The notes under the pieces were generated by a model that did not search any database, had not been told where the DNA came from, and saw only the letters and a program-made list of their open reading frames with translations. Position numbers and translations under genes: made by a program. From JACQQW01 sp964520655 (lineage in GTDB: Bacteria; Omnitrophota; Gorgyraeia; Zapsychrales; Fredricksoniimonadaceae), in NCBI GenBank assembly GCA_964520655.1, contig CAZFNI010000009.1:22127-86126 (forward strand): a stretch of 64,000 nt of DNA, given 5' to 3'. Positions within the stretch are counted from its first letter, which is position 1. Every line of letters starts with the position of its first letter. Shown here piece after piece: positions 8,140-16,829 of the stretch.

Positions 8140-9267
8140 TTATAAAGATGGTAATCGTTGGTAGGACACCAGCCATTCCAACCCCATGATCCCCGACTTG
8201 GTCTGGACTTGGTAGCGGGTCACGCCCGACTGTGTTGCTTGATAATCTCCCCACTGTACTGACAATTCATACGGACCTCGCCCTTCTTGCCAGGGGCTTA
8301 AGAACACATAGAAACTGCGGCTGTGCTTATTGGTATGATAATATTTGTCAACGGCAATGGCTTGATATGCGGCAATAGGCGAAACATCTTTAAACCCGTT
8401 ATAAACAGCAGCCCCGTAGCGGGCCAAAAGCAGCGACCCCGCGAACGAAAACAGAAAACACATCACAAACGCCAGCCCGGAACGCGAAAACCCTTTGATC
8501 AGCATAAACGAGAACCATTGCCAACACACAAAGGCCGCCACCCACCAGGGCAGAACCAGCGACCATAAACGTCCACCCTCGATGATACGATAATGGACCT
8601 CGGCATAGATCCACACCCCGATACCGGCGACTAACAATATGATACTTGCCGTTAACAGCACCGTCAGCCGCAAAACGAACGCTTTAGCTGCCCCCTCAGG
8701 GGCACCTGTGTCCTGAGGAATAATTTTTGTAATATCAAGCACTGTGCGGGCAAGATGCCTGACCTCTTCGTCAGTATATTTATCCAGGTGTTTGTTGGGC
8801 CGCAGTCGAAGCAGACAGGTTGTGGGTGTTATTTCGATCGAAACAAAATGATCGAGCGCCCCGCGCACCAGGTCCCGGGACTTCTGTTGAGCGAACATCT
8901 TTCCTAAGAACTGCGGGTCATCGCATTCAAAATAGAACGCATCATTAAATGCCGGATCGGTCGTTTTACATTCGCCGGTCAGGCCGATATTCTTACAAAA
9001 ACGATCAAAGCCGTTCTCTTTACGAATGACCAGTCTCCTGCTGAAATCCCCCTTCATCCAGAACTTAAGCAAAGGACTTTTTCCTTTTGATCCCTGCTCA
9101 AAATCCAGGCAAACCTCTTTCCCGTCGATATCAATAACCCCGCCGGTCAATCCCAGCGGCCTGCCATTTAAGCCCGCGATCTTTTTTCGCATGGGATTGG
9201 TCAACACCCTGGCAAAAATAAAGATACTGACAAATAGAACAGGCAAAGACACGATAAAAAATTTCAT
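8140..9267 (-). CDS. Membrane protein of unknown function
   Basis: A 375-residue protein with a hydrophobic N-terminal helix (residues 1-22), a soluble domain of about 170 residues, then three further hydrophobic segments between about 195 and 285 and a soluble C-terminal part. No catalytic motif is recognisable. The soluble N-terminal part holds several Cys residues (LTGECKTTD, FECDD). It lies 3 nt after rlmN on the same strand and is probably co-transcribed with it. The topology is estimated from hydrophobicity by eye. Confidence 0.8.
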   Translation of the reverse strand: MKFFIVSLPVLFVSIFIFARVLTNPMRKKIAGLNGRPLGLTGGVIDIDGKEVCLDFEQGSKGKSPLLKFWMKGDFSRRLVIRKENGFDRFCKNIGLTGECKTTDPAFNDAFYFECDDPQFLGKMFAQQKSRDLVRGALDHFVSIEITPTTCLLRLRPNKHLDKYTDEEVRHLARTVLDITKIIPQDTGAPEGAAKAFVLRLTVLLTASIILLVAGIGVWIYAEVHYRIIEGGRLWSLVLPWWVAAFVCWQWFSFMLIKGFSRSGLAFVMCFLFSFAGSLLLARYGAAVYNGFKDVSPIAAYQAIAVDKYYHTNKHSRSFYVFLSPWQEGRGPYELSVQWGDYQATQSGVTRYQVQTKSGIMGLEWLVSYQRLPSL

Positions 9268-9270
9268 CGG

Positions 9271-10317
9271 CTACTCCTTATGCGCATGGCGCAGCTGACC
9301 GCAAGCCGCGTTGACATCCTTGCCCCTGGGTGTGCGGATGGTCGCCAAAATGCCGGCTTCTGCCAGTAGATCTTGAAAACGGGACATCTCGTCTTTGGAA
9401 GGCGTTTGATGGCCGAACTCCGACACCGGATTATATGGGATCAAATTCATTTTGCAGATGATCCCTTTGAAGGCTTTTTTCAGCGCGGCCACAGCACGGT
9501 CTGTGCAGGTCACATCCTTGATCAAAATATATTCAAAAGTGATCTGACGTTTGGTTTCCCTGGTATATTCCCGGCAAGCCGCGATCAATTCATCGAATGG
9601 GTATTTGCGGTTGACCGGCATAAGAACATTGCGGGACGCATTATCATAGCCGTGCAGCGACACGGCAAGCTCTATCTGAAGATCTCCTTTGGCCAACGCC
9701 TTGATGCCGGGGACGATGCCGACAGTCGAGATGGTGATATGCCGAGCCCCGATGCCGATGCCTTTGGGAGAATTGATCATGGCGATCGCCTTGGTCAAAT
9801 TATCAAGATTATCCAGAGGCTCGCCGGTCCCCATGAACACAATATTGGATAAAGGTTTCTGGTGATGCAGTGCTTCTGCTTTGACGTGCAGCACCTGGGC
9901 TAATATCTCCGCACACGTTAAATTGCGCGTCCAGCCGCCGATGCCGCTGGCGCAGAATTTGCAGCCGAATTTACAACCGGCCTGAGTTGAAATGCAAGCG
10001 GTCGTGCGGCCAGCCGTGGGGATCAGCACGCTCTCGACTTTTTCATGATCGGCAAGGTCAAAGAGGAACTTCGTTGTCCCTTCCGACGACACCTGTTTGG
10101 CGGCGACCACATTGGGTTCTAAAACAAAATCTATTTCCAGTTTTTCCTGCACGGAACGGGGGATATTCTTCATCCCCTGAAACGAGGTCACGTGTTTCTG
10201 GTAGATCCATTCCGCAGCCTGGGCCGCACGGAAAGATTTCTCGCCAATGGACACGAAATAAGCCGACAACTCTTCCAGGGAAAGATCGCGGATGTCCGGC
10301 TTGGCTTGAGGGCTCAT
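9271..10317 (-). CDS. rlmN: Dual-specificity 23S rRNA/tRNA (adenine-C2) methyltransferase RlmN
   Basis: This radical SAM enzyme methylates C2 of A2503 in 23S rRNA and A37 of some tRNAs, and helps proofreading at the peptidyl transferase centre. The 348-residue protein has the radical SAM triad CKFGCKFC (Cys115, Cys119, Cys122), GTGEPLDNLDN, and the C-terminal region with the Cys that forms the methyl-transfer adduct (AACGQLR near the end). Lack of resistance-specific features favours RlmN over Cfr. It follows accA by 6 nt. Confidence 0.96.
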   Translation of the reverse strand: MSPQAKPDIRDLSLEELSAYFVSIGEKSFRAAQAAEWIYQKHVTSFQGMKNIPRSVQEKLEIDFVLEPNVVAAKQVSSEGTTKFLFDLADHEKVESVLIPTAGRTTACISTQAGCKFGCKFCASGIGGWTRNLTCAEILAQVLHVKAEALHHQKPLSNIVFMGTGEPLDNLDNLTKAIAMINSPKGIGIGARHITISTVGIVPGIKALAKGDLQIELAVSLHGYDNASRNVLMPVNRKYPFDELIAACREYTRETKRQITFEYILIKDVTCTDRAVAALKKAFKGIICKMNLIPYNPVSEFGHQTPSKDEMSRFQDLLAEAGILATIRTPRGKDVNAACGQLRHAHKE

Positions 10318-10323
10318 AGCGGA

Positions 10324-11265
10324 TTATTTCTCGATAAAATCGCCGATGGCACGGAATTTCGCGTAGCGCGCATCCAGCAATTTGTCCTTATCGCAGGCGG
10401 AAAGTTTCTTGAGATGTTTTAAAACAGCGCTTTTAAGGCTGGCGGCCGTCTCTTCATAATTGCGGTGGGCACCGCCCAGTGGTTCCGGGATGATCTCATC
10501 GACGATGCCGAATTTCTCCAAATGCTCGCCGTGCAGCTTGAGCGCTTCCGCGGCCAGAGGCGCTTTCTGGGAACTGCGCCAAAGAATAGACGCACACCCT
10601 TCAGGAGAGATAACAGAATAATAGGCGTGCTCTAAGATCAACACTTTATCCGCCACGCCGATACCCAACGCGCCACCGCTGCCGCCCTCTCCGATGACCG
10701 CTGCGATGATAGGTGTCTTTAAATTAGCCATGTCCCTTAAATTCTCGGCGATGGCCTGGGCCTGGCCGCGTTCTTCCGCGCCGATGCCGGGATAGGCGCC
10801 GGGCGTATCGATCAGACAAATGACCGGAACATCGAACTTGGCCGCCATGCGCATCAAACGCATCGCTTTGCGATACCCTTCCGGGTGAGCACAGCCGAAA
10901 TTGCGGGCAATATTCTCTTTCACGTCGCGCCCCTTTTGATGCCCCATGATCATGACTTTTTGTCCGTCTATTTTGGCAAACCCGCCGATAATGGCCAGGT
11001 CATCCGCGTACAAACGGTCCCCGTGCAGTTCCATGAACTCATCCGTCATCAACCGGATATAGTCGAGGGTGAACGGACGTTTGGGGTTGCGGGCGATCTG
11101 CACCCGCTGCCACGTCGTCAAATTCTGATAAATATCTTTTTTTAACTTGTCGAGTTTGGATTCAAGACGCTTGATCTCAGGTTCCAGCGTCACGCGCTTG
11201 GAGCCCATCTTGCGCAACTCTTCGATCTTTTTTTCCAGTTCGACGATCGGTTTTTCAAAATCCAA
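10324..11265 (-). CDS. accA: Acetyl-CoA carboxylase carboxyltransferase, alpha subunit
   Basis: AccA with AccD transfers the carboxyl group from biotin on AccB to acetyl-CoA, giving malonyl-CoA. The 313-residue length and the run of motifs (FEKPIVELEKKIEEL, HGDRLYADD, GHQKGRD, DTPGAYPGIGAEERGQ, GEGGSGGALGIG) are typical. The start appears to be TTG at 11265: it is preceded by GAGG about six nt upstream and aligns with the usual N-terminal sequence, while no ATG occurs before residue 20. The product depends on the biotin ligase at 5098, though the genes are in separate operons. Confidence 0.96.
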   Translation of the reverse strand: MDFEKPIVELEKKIEELRKMGSKRVTLEPEIKRLESKLDKLKKDIYQNLTTWQRVQIARNPKRPFTLDYIRLMTDEFMELHGDRLYADDLAIIGGFAKIDGQKVMIMGHQKGRDVKENIARNFGCAHPEGYRKAMRLMRMAAKFDVPVICLIDTPGAYPGIGAEERGQAQAIAENLRDMANLKTPIIAAVIGEGGSGGALGIGVADKVLILEHAYYSVISPEGCASILWRSSQKAPLAAEALKLHGEHLEKFGIVDEIIPEPLGGAHRNYEETAASLKSAVLKHLKKLSACDKDKLLDARYAKFRAIGDFIEK

Positions 11266-11284
11266 AGCAGCCTCTTTCTTGTTG

Positions 11285-12109
11285 TTAATCCTGGATCACG
11301 ACCTGCGTGCCCATCGGAAGAAGGTCATACAGCTCCTCGACCTGCGCGTTGATCATGCGCACGCATCCGGCAGTCACTTGCTGGCCGATCTTATCCGGCT
11401 GGGTCGTTCCGTGTATCCCGTAATGAGGATCGGTGTCAAACCCCATCCAGCGCGTACCCAACACATTCTCCGGACTCTCCGGCGGAACCGGAGCCCCGCC
11501 CGGCTTAAACCACACCGGATTGGCCAGTTTGGTCGCGATCTTAAATGTCCCTACCGGCGTGATATTATTCGCACCCGTCGAGACGTGATAGACTTTCAGC
11601 ACCTCGTCTCCGGTTTTCAGCATCAGGATGTTCTGCCCCTTTTTGACTAAGACATTGAACGGCGCGTTCCAGATCCGCAGTTTCTGTCCAACACGGATCA
11701 CATCGCTTTTTAACACATTGGTCTTCTTGATCAGTTCCTTGGTCGTATTGTACTGCTTGGCCAATTTCCCCAATGAATCCCCGGGGACGACTTCATGCAG
11801 CAAGGTTTGCGGCGCCGGGACATTGGTGGTGATGATCGACAAGTTCAATTCCCCCAACCTGTCTTGAATGTCTTGGATCTTATCGTATTCCGGATAGTCG
11901 GAAAGGATCTGGGTGTAGGCTTCCTTTGCCTTTAATTTATTATTCTCACTTTCATACTTATCCGCCTGCGCCAGCAACTGAGCCACGGGAACAGAGACTG
12001 CCGAATCGTTGGCAGCCGCACTCTTCTTGCTTAAATGAGAACCCACCGCCCAACCCACGCCGCCTAAAACCAAAACTACCGCTGCAATGATGATCACCCG
12101 CTGATTCAT
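11285..12109 (-). CDS. LysM-containing L,D-transpeptidase (YkuD family)
   Basis: It probably makes 3-3 peptidoglycan crosslinks or anchors proteins to the wall in the periplasm. The N-terminal signal anchor covers residues 5-24. A helical TPR-like segment follows (about 40-90), then a LysM domain binding glycan (about 104-147), and a YkuD catalytic domain (about 150-274) with His233 in GIHGTT and catalytic Cys249 in AGCVRM. 274 residues is a normal length for this architecture. It lies 19 nt upstream of accA on the same strand, so read-through is possible. Confidence 0.92.
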   Translation of the reverse strand: MNQRVIIIAAVVLVLGGVGWAVGSHLSKKSAAANDSAVSVPVAQLLAQADKYESENNKLKAKEAYTQILSDYPEYDKIQDIQDRLGELNLSIITTNVPAPQTLLHEVVPGDSLGKLAKQYNTTKELIKKTNVLKSDVIRVGQKLRIWNAPFNVLVKKGQNILMLKTGDEVLKVYHVSTGANNITPVGTFKIATKLANPVWFKPGGAPVPPESPENVLGTRWMGFDTDPHYGIHGTTQPDKIGQQVTAGCVRMINAQVEELYDLLPMGTQVVIQD

Positions 12110-12121
12110 ATCAACTCCTGT

Positions 12122-12568
12122 TTAATATAAGAATAATGCCCAGAATATGCCGAATAAAAACCCGCCGATCACCTGTATCGGCGTATGACCAACCAATTCC
12201 TTAAGCCGTTTTTCCTCGATCTGGCCTTTCCAGTAAATGTCGTCCATCATTTTATTGAGGATGGAAGCCTGGTGCCCGGTCGCGCGCCTGACCCCCTGGG
12301 CGTCGAACATGGTGACCATGGCAAAGGCCGCCGCTACCGCGAAAACCGCCGAATTAAACCCCTGCTGCAGCCCAACACATGTGGCCAACGCCGAAGCCCC
12401 GGCTGCGTGGCTGGAGGGCATGCCTCCGGTATTAAGCAGCCAGCGGAAATTAAACCTCTTTTCCTTAAAAAAACCGGTAATGACCTTGGCTACCTGAGCC
12501 AAACACCACACCATCAGGGTGATCAAAAAGATCTTATTATGCGCGATTTCCGGCCAAAAAGTATGCAA
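12122..12568 (-). CDS. DUF212 (YuiD-like) membrane protein related to PAP2 phosphatases
   Basis: Small integral membrane protein of 148 residues with the DUF212 signature GGMPSSHAAG (48-57) and DAQGVRR. The family is distantly related to PAP2 lipid phosphatases and vanadium haloperoxidases, but its reaction is not established. Three or four hydrophobic helices are visible. The start seems to be TTG at 12568, since no in-frame ATG or GTG occurs between the previous stop and this codon and the resulting length matches the family. It is followed by the L,D-transpeptidase gene 12 nt on. Confidence 0.88.
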   Translation of the reverse strand: MHTFWPEIAHNKIFLITLMVWCLAQVAKVITGFFKEKRFNFRWLLNTGGMPSSHAAGASALATCVGLQQGFNSAVFAVAAAFAMVTMFDAQGVRRATGHQASILNKMMDDIYWKGQIEEKRLKELVGHTPIQVIGGFLFGIFWALFLY

Positions 12569-12650
12569 TTGTCTTGCCTTATCGAATGAACCTTATTATA
12601 AACATGCACCATTATATTATTAGAGTACAAAAAAGCAAGCAAACAAAGCC

Positions 12651-13397
12651 TTAGGGTGCACTTTTAATATGGAATCCCGGCAAATGAGCCCTAGTATTGA
12701 TGGAAATGCGTTTGACTGGCCCAGAATATGTGTATAATTCGGCAATATCCGCAGCCGACAAAGCTCTGTCATACACCCTGACCTCATCAATGGTCCCCGT
12801 AAAATACTGATCGCCGCCATTGACCCCGTTGGATCCAATCGTACGCAGCTGATATGTATCCGCCTGTGCGACATCGAGATATAACCGATTAGCGGTGCCG
12901 TTATCCACATAAAGGTCTGCCTTATTTGACGCATTTCTAGTTAAGGTGATCATGTGCCAAGTGTTAACTGCTGGCACTGCTATGGTTGTATCGCTGTCGG
13001 ATAGAAGGCGAATAAAGAAACTCCCGCCTGACATTCCAATCTTCCTCCCGCCGCCAGATGAACCCGTAGTATCACCCATAATGATCCCTGTCTGGGCATT
13101 ATTGGCTGTTTTATACCAAAAAGACATTGTGAAGGCGCCTGTTAATGGGATCTCAGTGAACGCGATATATTCTGTGCCGCTAAAACTGCGGCAATTGTTG
13201 AGATGACAACCAGCACTTAATATTGTTGTCCCGTTGGCGGTGCCGGTATTATTATTGCTGCTGGAGTCAATGGCATTGCCGGAGGATTCATCGAATTTCC
13301 ACCAGCCGACAAGGTTTGTCGTGATGTTCGCATGGAGGATAGATGCGCCCAACAATAACGATACCGTCAGTAATATGCCGCATTTGACCAAGTTCAT
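12651..13397 (-). CDS. Secreted LamG/concanavalin A-like lectin-domain protein
   Basis: 248 residues with a signal peptide (1-23, ending LHA) followed by one LamG-like domain: VGWWKFDESSG at its start, FTMSFWYKT in the middle and FTGTIDEVRVYDRALSAADIAELY at its close, a pattern typical of LamG_3 domains. Such domains bind glycans or proteins outside the cell. A short tail of about 25 residues without known features follows. No enzyme domain is present. It is monocistronic. The role in adhesion or surface display is inferred. Confidence 0.85.
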   Translation of the reverse strand: MNLVKCGILLTVSLLLGASILHANITTNLVGWWKFDESSGNAIDSSSNNNTGTANGTTILSAGCHLNNCRSFSGTEYIAFTEIPLTGAFTMSFWYKTANNAQTGIIMGDTTGSSGGGRKIGMSGGSFFIRLLSDSDTTIAVPAVNTWHMITLTRNASNKADLYVDNGTANRLYLDVAQADTYQLRTIGSNGVNGGDQYFTGTIDEVRVYDRALSAADIAELYTYSGPVKRISINTRAHLPGFHIKSAP

Positions 13398-13449
13398 TCT
13401 AAACGCTCGCTTTGATTAAATAGTGACAGGCACTATTGATGACTATTGA

Positions 13450-14730
13450 TCAATGAGGAAGAAATAGCTTTTGGAAAAAACCCATCGCGGGCGAGATCAC
13501 CAGCATGCTTGATAGGATCACGACAATGCCGGTGGTCGTCCAGGCGACCGCGTTCTGGAACCGATTATTGACCTTATCCCCCATGATCTGCGGGTTATTG
13601 ACCATCAGGATCATGGAGATCAGCACGACCGGAAGTAATAAGGCATTGATGATCTGCGTCCAGATGGAGATACTGATCAAAGGCGCGTTGGGGATCAAGA
13701 TCAAGATCACGGAGATGACAAGGATAAACCCGAACAGCGTATAGAATTGCGGGGCCTGGTCAGGGCGCTTGTCAATGCCGGCTTCAAACCCGAAAGCCTC
13801 ACAAATATAGAAAGCGGTCGCCAGCGGTAAAATTGTCGCGGAAAAAACAGAAGCGACAAAAAGACCAAAAGCGAATAGTTCCGCCGCCAATACCCCCGCC
13901 AAAGGTTTTAAGGCCATGGCCGCGTCCTTGGCCTCCTCGATCATAATGCCGTTCTGATGCAGCGTCGCGGCGCAGGAGATCATGATGAACAGCGCGACCG
14001 TGATCGTCGCCACACAACCAACCACCACGTCCCAGAACGCGAACTTATAGTCTTCTTCCCTCAAGCCTTTTTCAATGACCGCGCTTTGCATGTAAAACTG
14101 CATCCAGGGAGCGATCGTCGTACCAATGATCCCTAAGACCATGCTCAGATAATCTTTCGTCATCGGGATGTCCGGATGGATGACCGCGTGGCCAATGTCC
14201 TGCCAATTCGGTTTGGCCATGAGCGCTGAAACGATATAAGACAATAGACAGACACTAAACAATAAGAATATCCGCTCCGCCAGCTTATAATTGCCTTTGG
14301 TCACCAGGATCCACACCCCCATCGCGGTCAGGGGAACGGAAATATATTTGCTGATACCAAAAACATTCATGGAACCGGCGATACCGGCGAATTCGGTCGC
14401 GGTGTTACCGATGTCTGCGATCAACAACCCCAAAAAGATCCAAAATGTCACCTTGACGCCAAAATTCTCGCGGATCAGATCCGCCAGGCCTTTACCGGTA
14501 AAGACCCCCATGCGCAAATTGATCTCCTGGACGACAAGCAACGCGATAAACGCGGGGATCAGTGTCCAGATCAAATTATAGCCGTACATCGCGCCAGCGA
14601 CGGAATAGGTGGTGATCCCGCCCGCGTCATTATCCACGCTGCCGGTGATGATGCCAGGACCTAAGATCGCCAGGAATAAAAAGAAGTTCTTAAGCGCAGG
14701 GTTCTCTTTGATCTTATCGATAAATCGCAT
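13450..14730 (-). CDS. NRAMP-fold divalent metal transporter, NRMT-like (possible Mg2+ carrier)
   Basis: The 426-residue protein has about eleven membrane helices and belongs to the SLC11/NRAMP family, inner-membrane importers of Mn2+ and Fe2+. The two motifs that form the metal site are altered. The helix-1 DPGN reads DAGG (Asp35-Gly38). The helix-6 MPH reads APW (Ala207-Trp209). Loss of the Asn and Met ligands is the hallmark reported for NRAMP-related magnesium transporters (NRMT), so Mg2+ transport is more likely than Mn2+ uptake by MntH. No riboswitch was recognised upstream. Confidence 0.85.
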   Translation of the reverse strand: MRFIDKIKENPALKNFFLFLAILGPGIITGSVDNDAGGITTYSVAGAMYGYNLIWTLIPAFIALLVVQEINLRMGVFTGKGLADLIRENFGVKVTFWIFLGLLIADIGNTATEFAGIAGSMNVFGISKYISVPLTAMGVWILVTKGNYKLAERIFLLFSVCLLSYIVSALMAKPNWQDIGHAVIHPDIPMTKDYLSMVLGIIGTTIAPWMQFYMQSAVIEKGLREEDYKFAFWDVVVGCVATITVALFIMISCAATLHQNGIMIEEAKDAAMALKPLAGVLAAELFAFGLFVASVFSATILPLATAFYICEAFGFEAGIDKRPDQAPQFYTLFGFILVISVILILIPNAPLISISIWTQIINALLLPVVLISMILMVNNPQIMGDKVNNRFQNAVAWTTTGIVVILSSMLVISPAMGFFQKLFLPH

Positions 14731-14876
14731 GGGGTTATCTTATCAGATTATCTTTAATCCGCAACCGTTACCAGGCCCAAAATGACCATTGACGCTGCTG
14801 TGCTATTTTGATATCGTGAATACTTCGATCACCCTCTGCCCCCAGAGGCAACCATCAATTCCCCCGCTTAAAACCT

Positions 14877-16373
14877 ATGATCTCGAAAATCTTGTCGTTT
14901 GCCCTGTTGGGGCTGGATGCCGTACCCATCACCATTGAAGCGGACATCTGCGACGGGCTACCCTCTTTTACCATTGTCGGCCTGCCTGACAATGCCGTCA
15001 AAGAAAGCCGCGAACGCGTGCGTTCCGCGATCCACAACAGCGGACATCTATTCCCGCAGGGACGCATCACGATCAACCTCTCCCCTGCGGACATTAAAAA
15101 AGAAGGCCCGTGTTTCGACCTGCCGATCGCGTTAAGCATCTTGTGTGCCGGCGGGCTCATCAACCCGGAGGCCTTGAAACATTACGCATTTATCGGCGAA
15201 CTTTCATTAGACGGCGGCGTGCTTGGCATACGCGGTGCTTTGTCCTTTGCCCTGGGTGCAGACCCTTCGAAACTTCGCGGCATTTTTCTGCCTAAAAGCA
15301 ATGCCGCTGAAGCTGCAATGGCGGAACACCTGCCGGTTTTTGCTGTCACCAATTTAAACGATGTCCTTCAGGCCTTTAACGACCCCGCTCTTTTGATCCC
15401 ATTTAAATCCCCGACTTTAACGGGCGTTCATTATAAAACGTCATCCTCAATGGACTTTGCCGACGTGAAAGGCCAGTCCCACGTCAAACGTGGTCTTGAG
15501 ATCGCCGCCGCAGGCGGCCATAATGTGCTGTTGATAGGTCCCCCGGGCAGCGGCAAGACCATGCTGGCCAAACGCATGACGACCATCCTGCCACCGCTCT
15601 CAAAAGATGAAGCGCTGAAAGTGACCCAGATCTATTCCGCTGCGGGGCTGCTGAAAAACAATACGATCGCAAGCGCAAGACCCTTCCGCAGCCCTCACCA
15701 TACAGCCTCAGACATCGCGTTGATCGGCGGGGGCATGCACCCCCGGCCGGGCGAAGTAAGCCTTGCCCATCACGGCATTCTTTTTTTAGATGAGATGCCG
15801 GAATTCAACCGGAATACATTAGAGGTCTTGCGCCAACCCTTGGAAGATCATCATGTCACGATCTCCCGGGCAGCACGCAGCATTCAATTCCCGGCTAAAT
15901 TCATTCTCGTGGCCGCAATGAACCCCTGTCCGTGCGGATGGCGTTTGGGCGGACGCAAGCCCTGCCGCTGCTCTGCCCTTGAGGTCAACCGCTACATGGG
16001 TAAAATATCCGGCCCTCTGCTAGACCGCATTGACCTGCACATTGAGGTCAACGCCGTTAACAGTTTTGATCTTTTGAGTATCAAACGCGGCGAATCTTCG
16101 CTTGCGATCAAACAACGCACCACGGCTGTCCATGATCAACAGCGGCAAAGAGACGCAGCCAATACGTCTGGCATTCACCCGGATCTTGCACTTGCAAGCG
16201 ATGCCCAGACCCTTCTGTCTGCGGCAAGCGAAAAGCTTTGTCTTTCCGGCCGGGCCCATGACAAGATCATCCGCGTCGCCCGCACCATCGCCGATCTGGC
16301 CGGGCAGCCCGCGATCGGCCCCGCGCACATCGCTGAAGCCGTCAGCTACCGGGCTCTGGACAAAACCCTGTAA
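14877..16373 (+). CDS. YifB/ComM-family Mg-chelatase-like AAA+ ATPase
   Basis: 498 residues with the three-part ComM architecture: an N-terminal Lon-like ChlI domain (SFTIVGLPDNAVKESRERV, about 30-48), a central AAA+ domain with Walker A GPPGSGKT (about 221-228) and Walker B ILFLDEMPEF, and the C-terminal Mg_chelatase_C domain. A cysteine-rich segment PCPCGWRLGGRKPCRC is typical. ComM homologues are hexameric helicases that promote branch migration in natural transformation. Whether this organism is competent is not shown here. It is divergent from the NRMT gene. Confidence 0.94.
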   Translation: MISKILSFALLGLDAVPITIEADICDGLPSFTIVGLPDNAVKESRERVRSAIHNSGHLFPQGRITINLSPADIKKEGPCFDLPIALSILCAGGLINPEALKHYAFIGELSLDGGVLGIRGALSFALGADPSKLRGIFLPKSNAAEAAMAEHLPVFAVTNLNDVLQAFNDPALLIPFKSPTLTGVHYKTSSSMDFADVKGQSHVKRGLEIAAAGGHNVLLIGPPGSGKTMLAKRMTTILPPLSKDEALKVTQIYSAAGLLKNNTIASARPFRSPHHTASDIALIGGGMHPRPGEVSLAHHGILFLDEMPEFNRNTLEVLRQPLEDHHVTISRAARSIQFPAKFILVAAMNPCPCGWRLGGRKPCRCSALEVNRYMGKISGPLLDRIDLHIEVNAVNSFDLLSIKRGESSLAIKQRTTAVHDQQRQRDAANTSGIHPDLALASDAQTLLSAASEKLCLSGRAHDKIIRVARTIADLAGQPAIGPAHIAEAVSYRALDKTL

Positions 16374-16444
16374 TGATCCATCACCAGCCTTGAAATGTGC
16401 ATAACGGCCCCTATAATGGTATTATTTACGTTAAAGGACCGTGT

Positions 16445-16819
16445 ATGAAGATCTTGCTGATCGATGATGATCCAGACATGTGCGCGCTGACCGCGAAGGT
16501 CTTAAAGACCTCCGGGCACGACGTTGCGGCTTTCGTGCAAAGCGCCCCCGGCATTGCCTATGCCAAAGCCAATGCGTTAAACCTGATCTTGATGGACATC
16601 ATGCTGCCGGGATTAAGCGGACCGGAGATCGTCCAGTCCTTTCAACAAGATGCTGTCCTTAAGACCGTGCCTGTTGTCTTTCTGACCGGACTTGTCACTG
16701 GCAGCGAAAAGAATTTACAAAATGAAGGGATCTCTGTCGGGGCGATCAAATACCCAACGCTTGGCAAACCATACGAGATCGACCAGCTTCTCTTGACAGT
16801 GAAGAAATACGCGAAATAA
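16445..16819 (+). CDS. Single-domain response regulator (CheY-like)
   Basis: A 124-residue stand-alone receiver domain. The acid pocket is IDDDPD (6-11), the phospho-acceptor is Asp51 in LILMDIMLPG, the switch Thr is in VFLTG, and the conserved Lys lies in TLGKPYE. There is no output domain, so it acts by protein contact or as a phosphate shuttle. I start it at the ATG at 16445, because the upstream extension to 16397 has no receiver sequence. It precedes a histidine kinase by 10 nt and probably serves the same relay. Confidence 0.92.
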   Translation: MKILLIDDDPDMCALTAKVLKTSGHDVAAFVQSAPGIAYAKANALNLILMDIMLPGLSGPEIVQSFQQDAVLKTVPVVFLTGLVTGSEKNLQNEGISVGAIKYPTLGKPYEIDQLLLTVKKYAK

Positions 16820-16829
16820 CGGAGACACC

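Noticed and set aside
12651..13397. LamG gene as a truncated fragment of a larger protein
   Set aside because: The signal peptide and a complete LamG domain are present, and the tail shows no continuing domain in another frame.
14731..14876. Metal riboswitch before the NRAMP-like gene
   Set aside because: The 146-bp gap shows no yybP-ykoY or M-box sequence motifs and no strong terminator stem.
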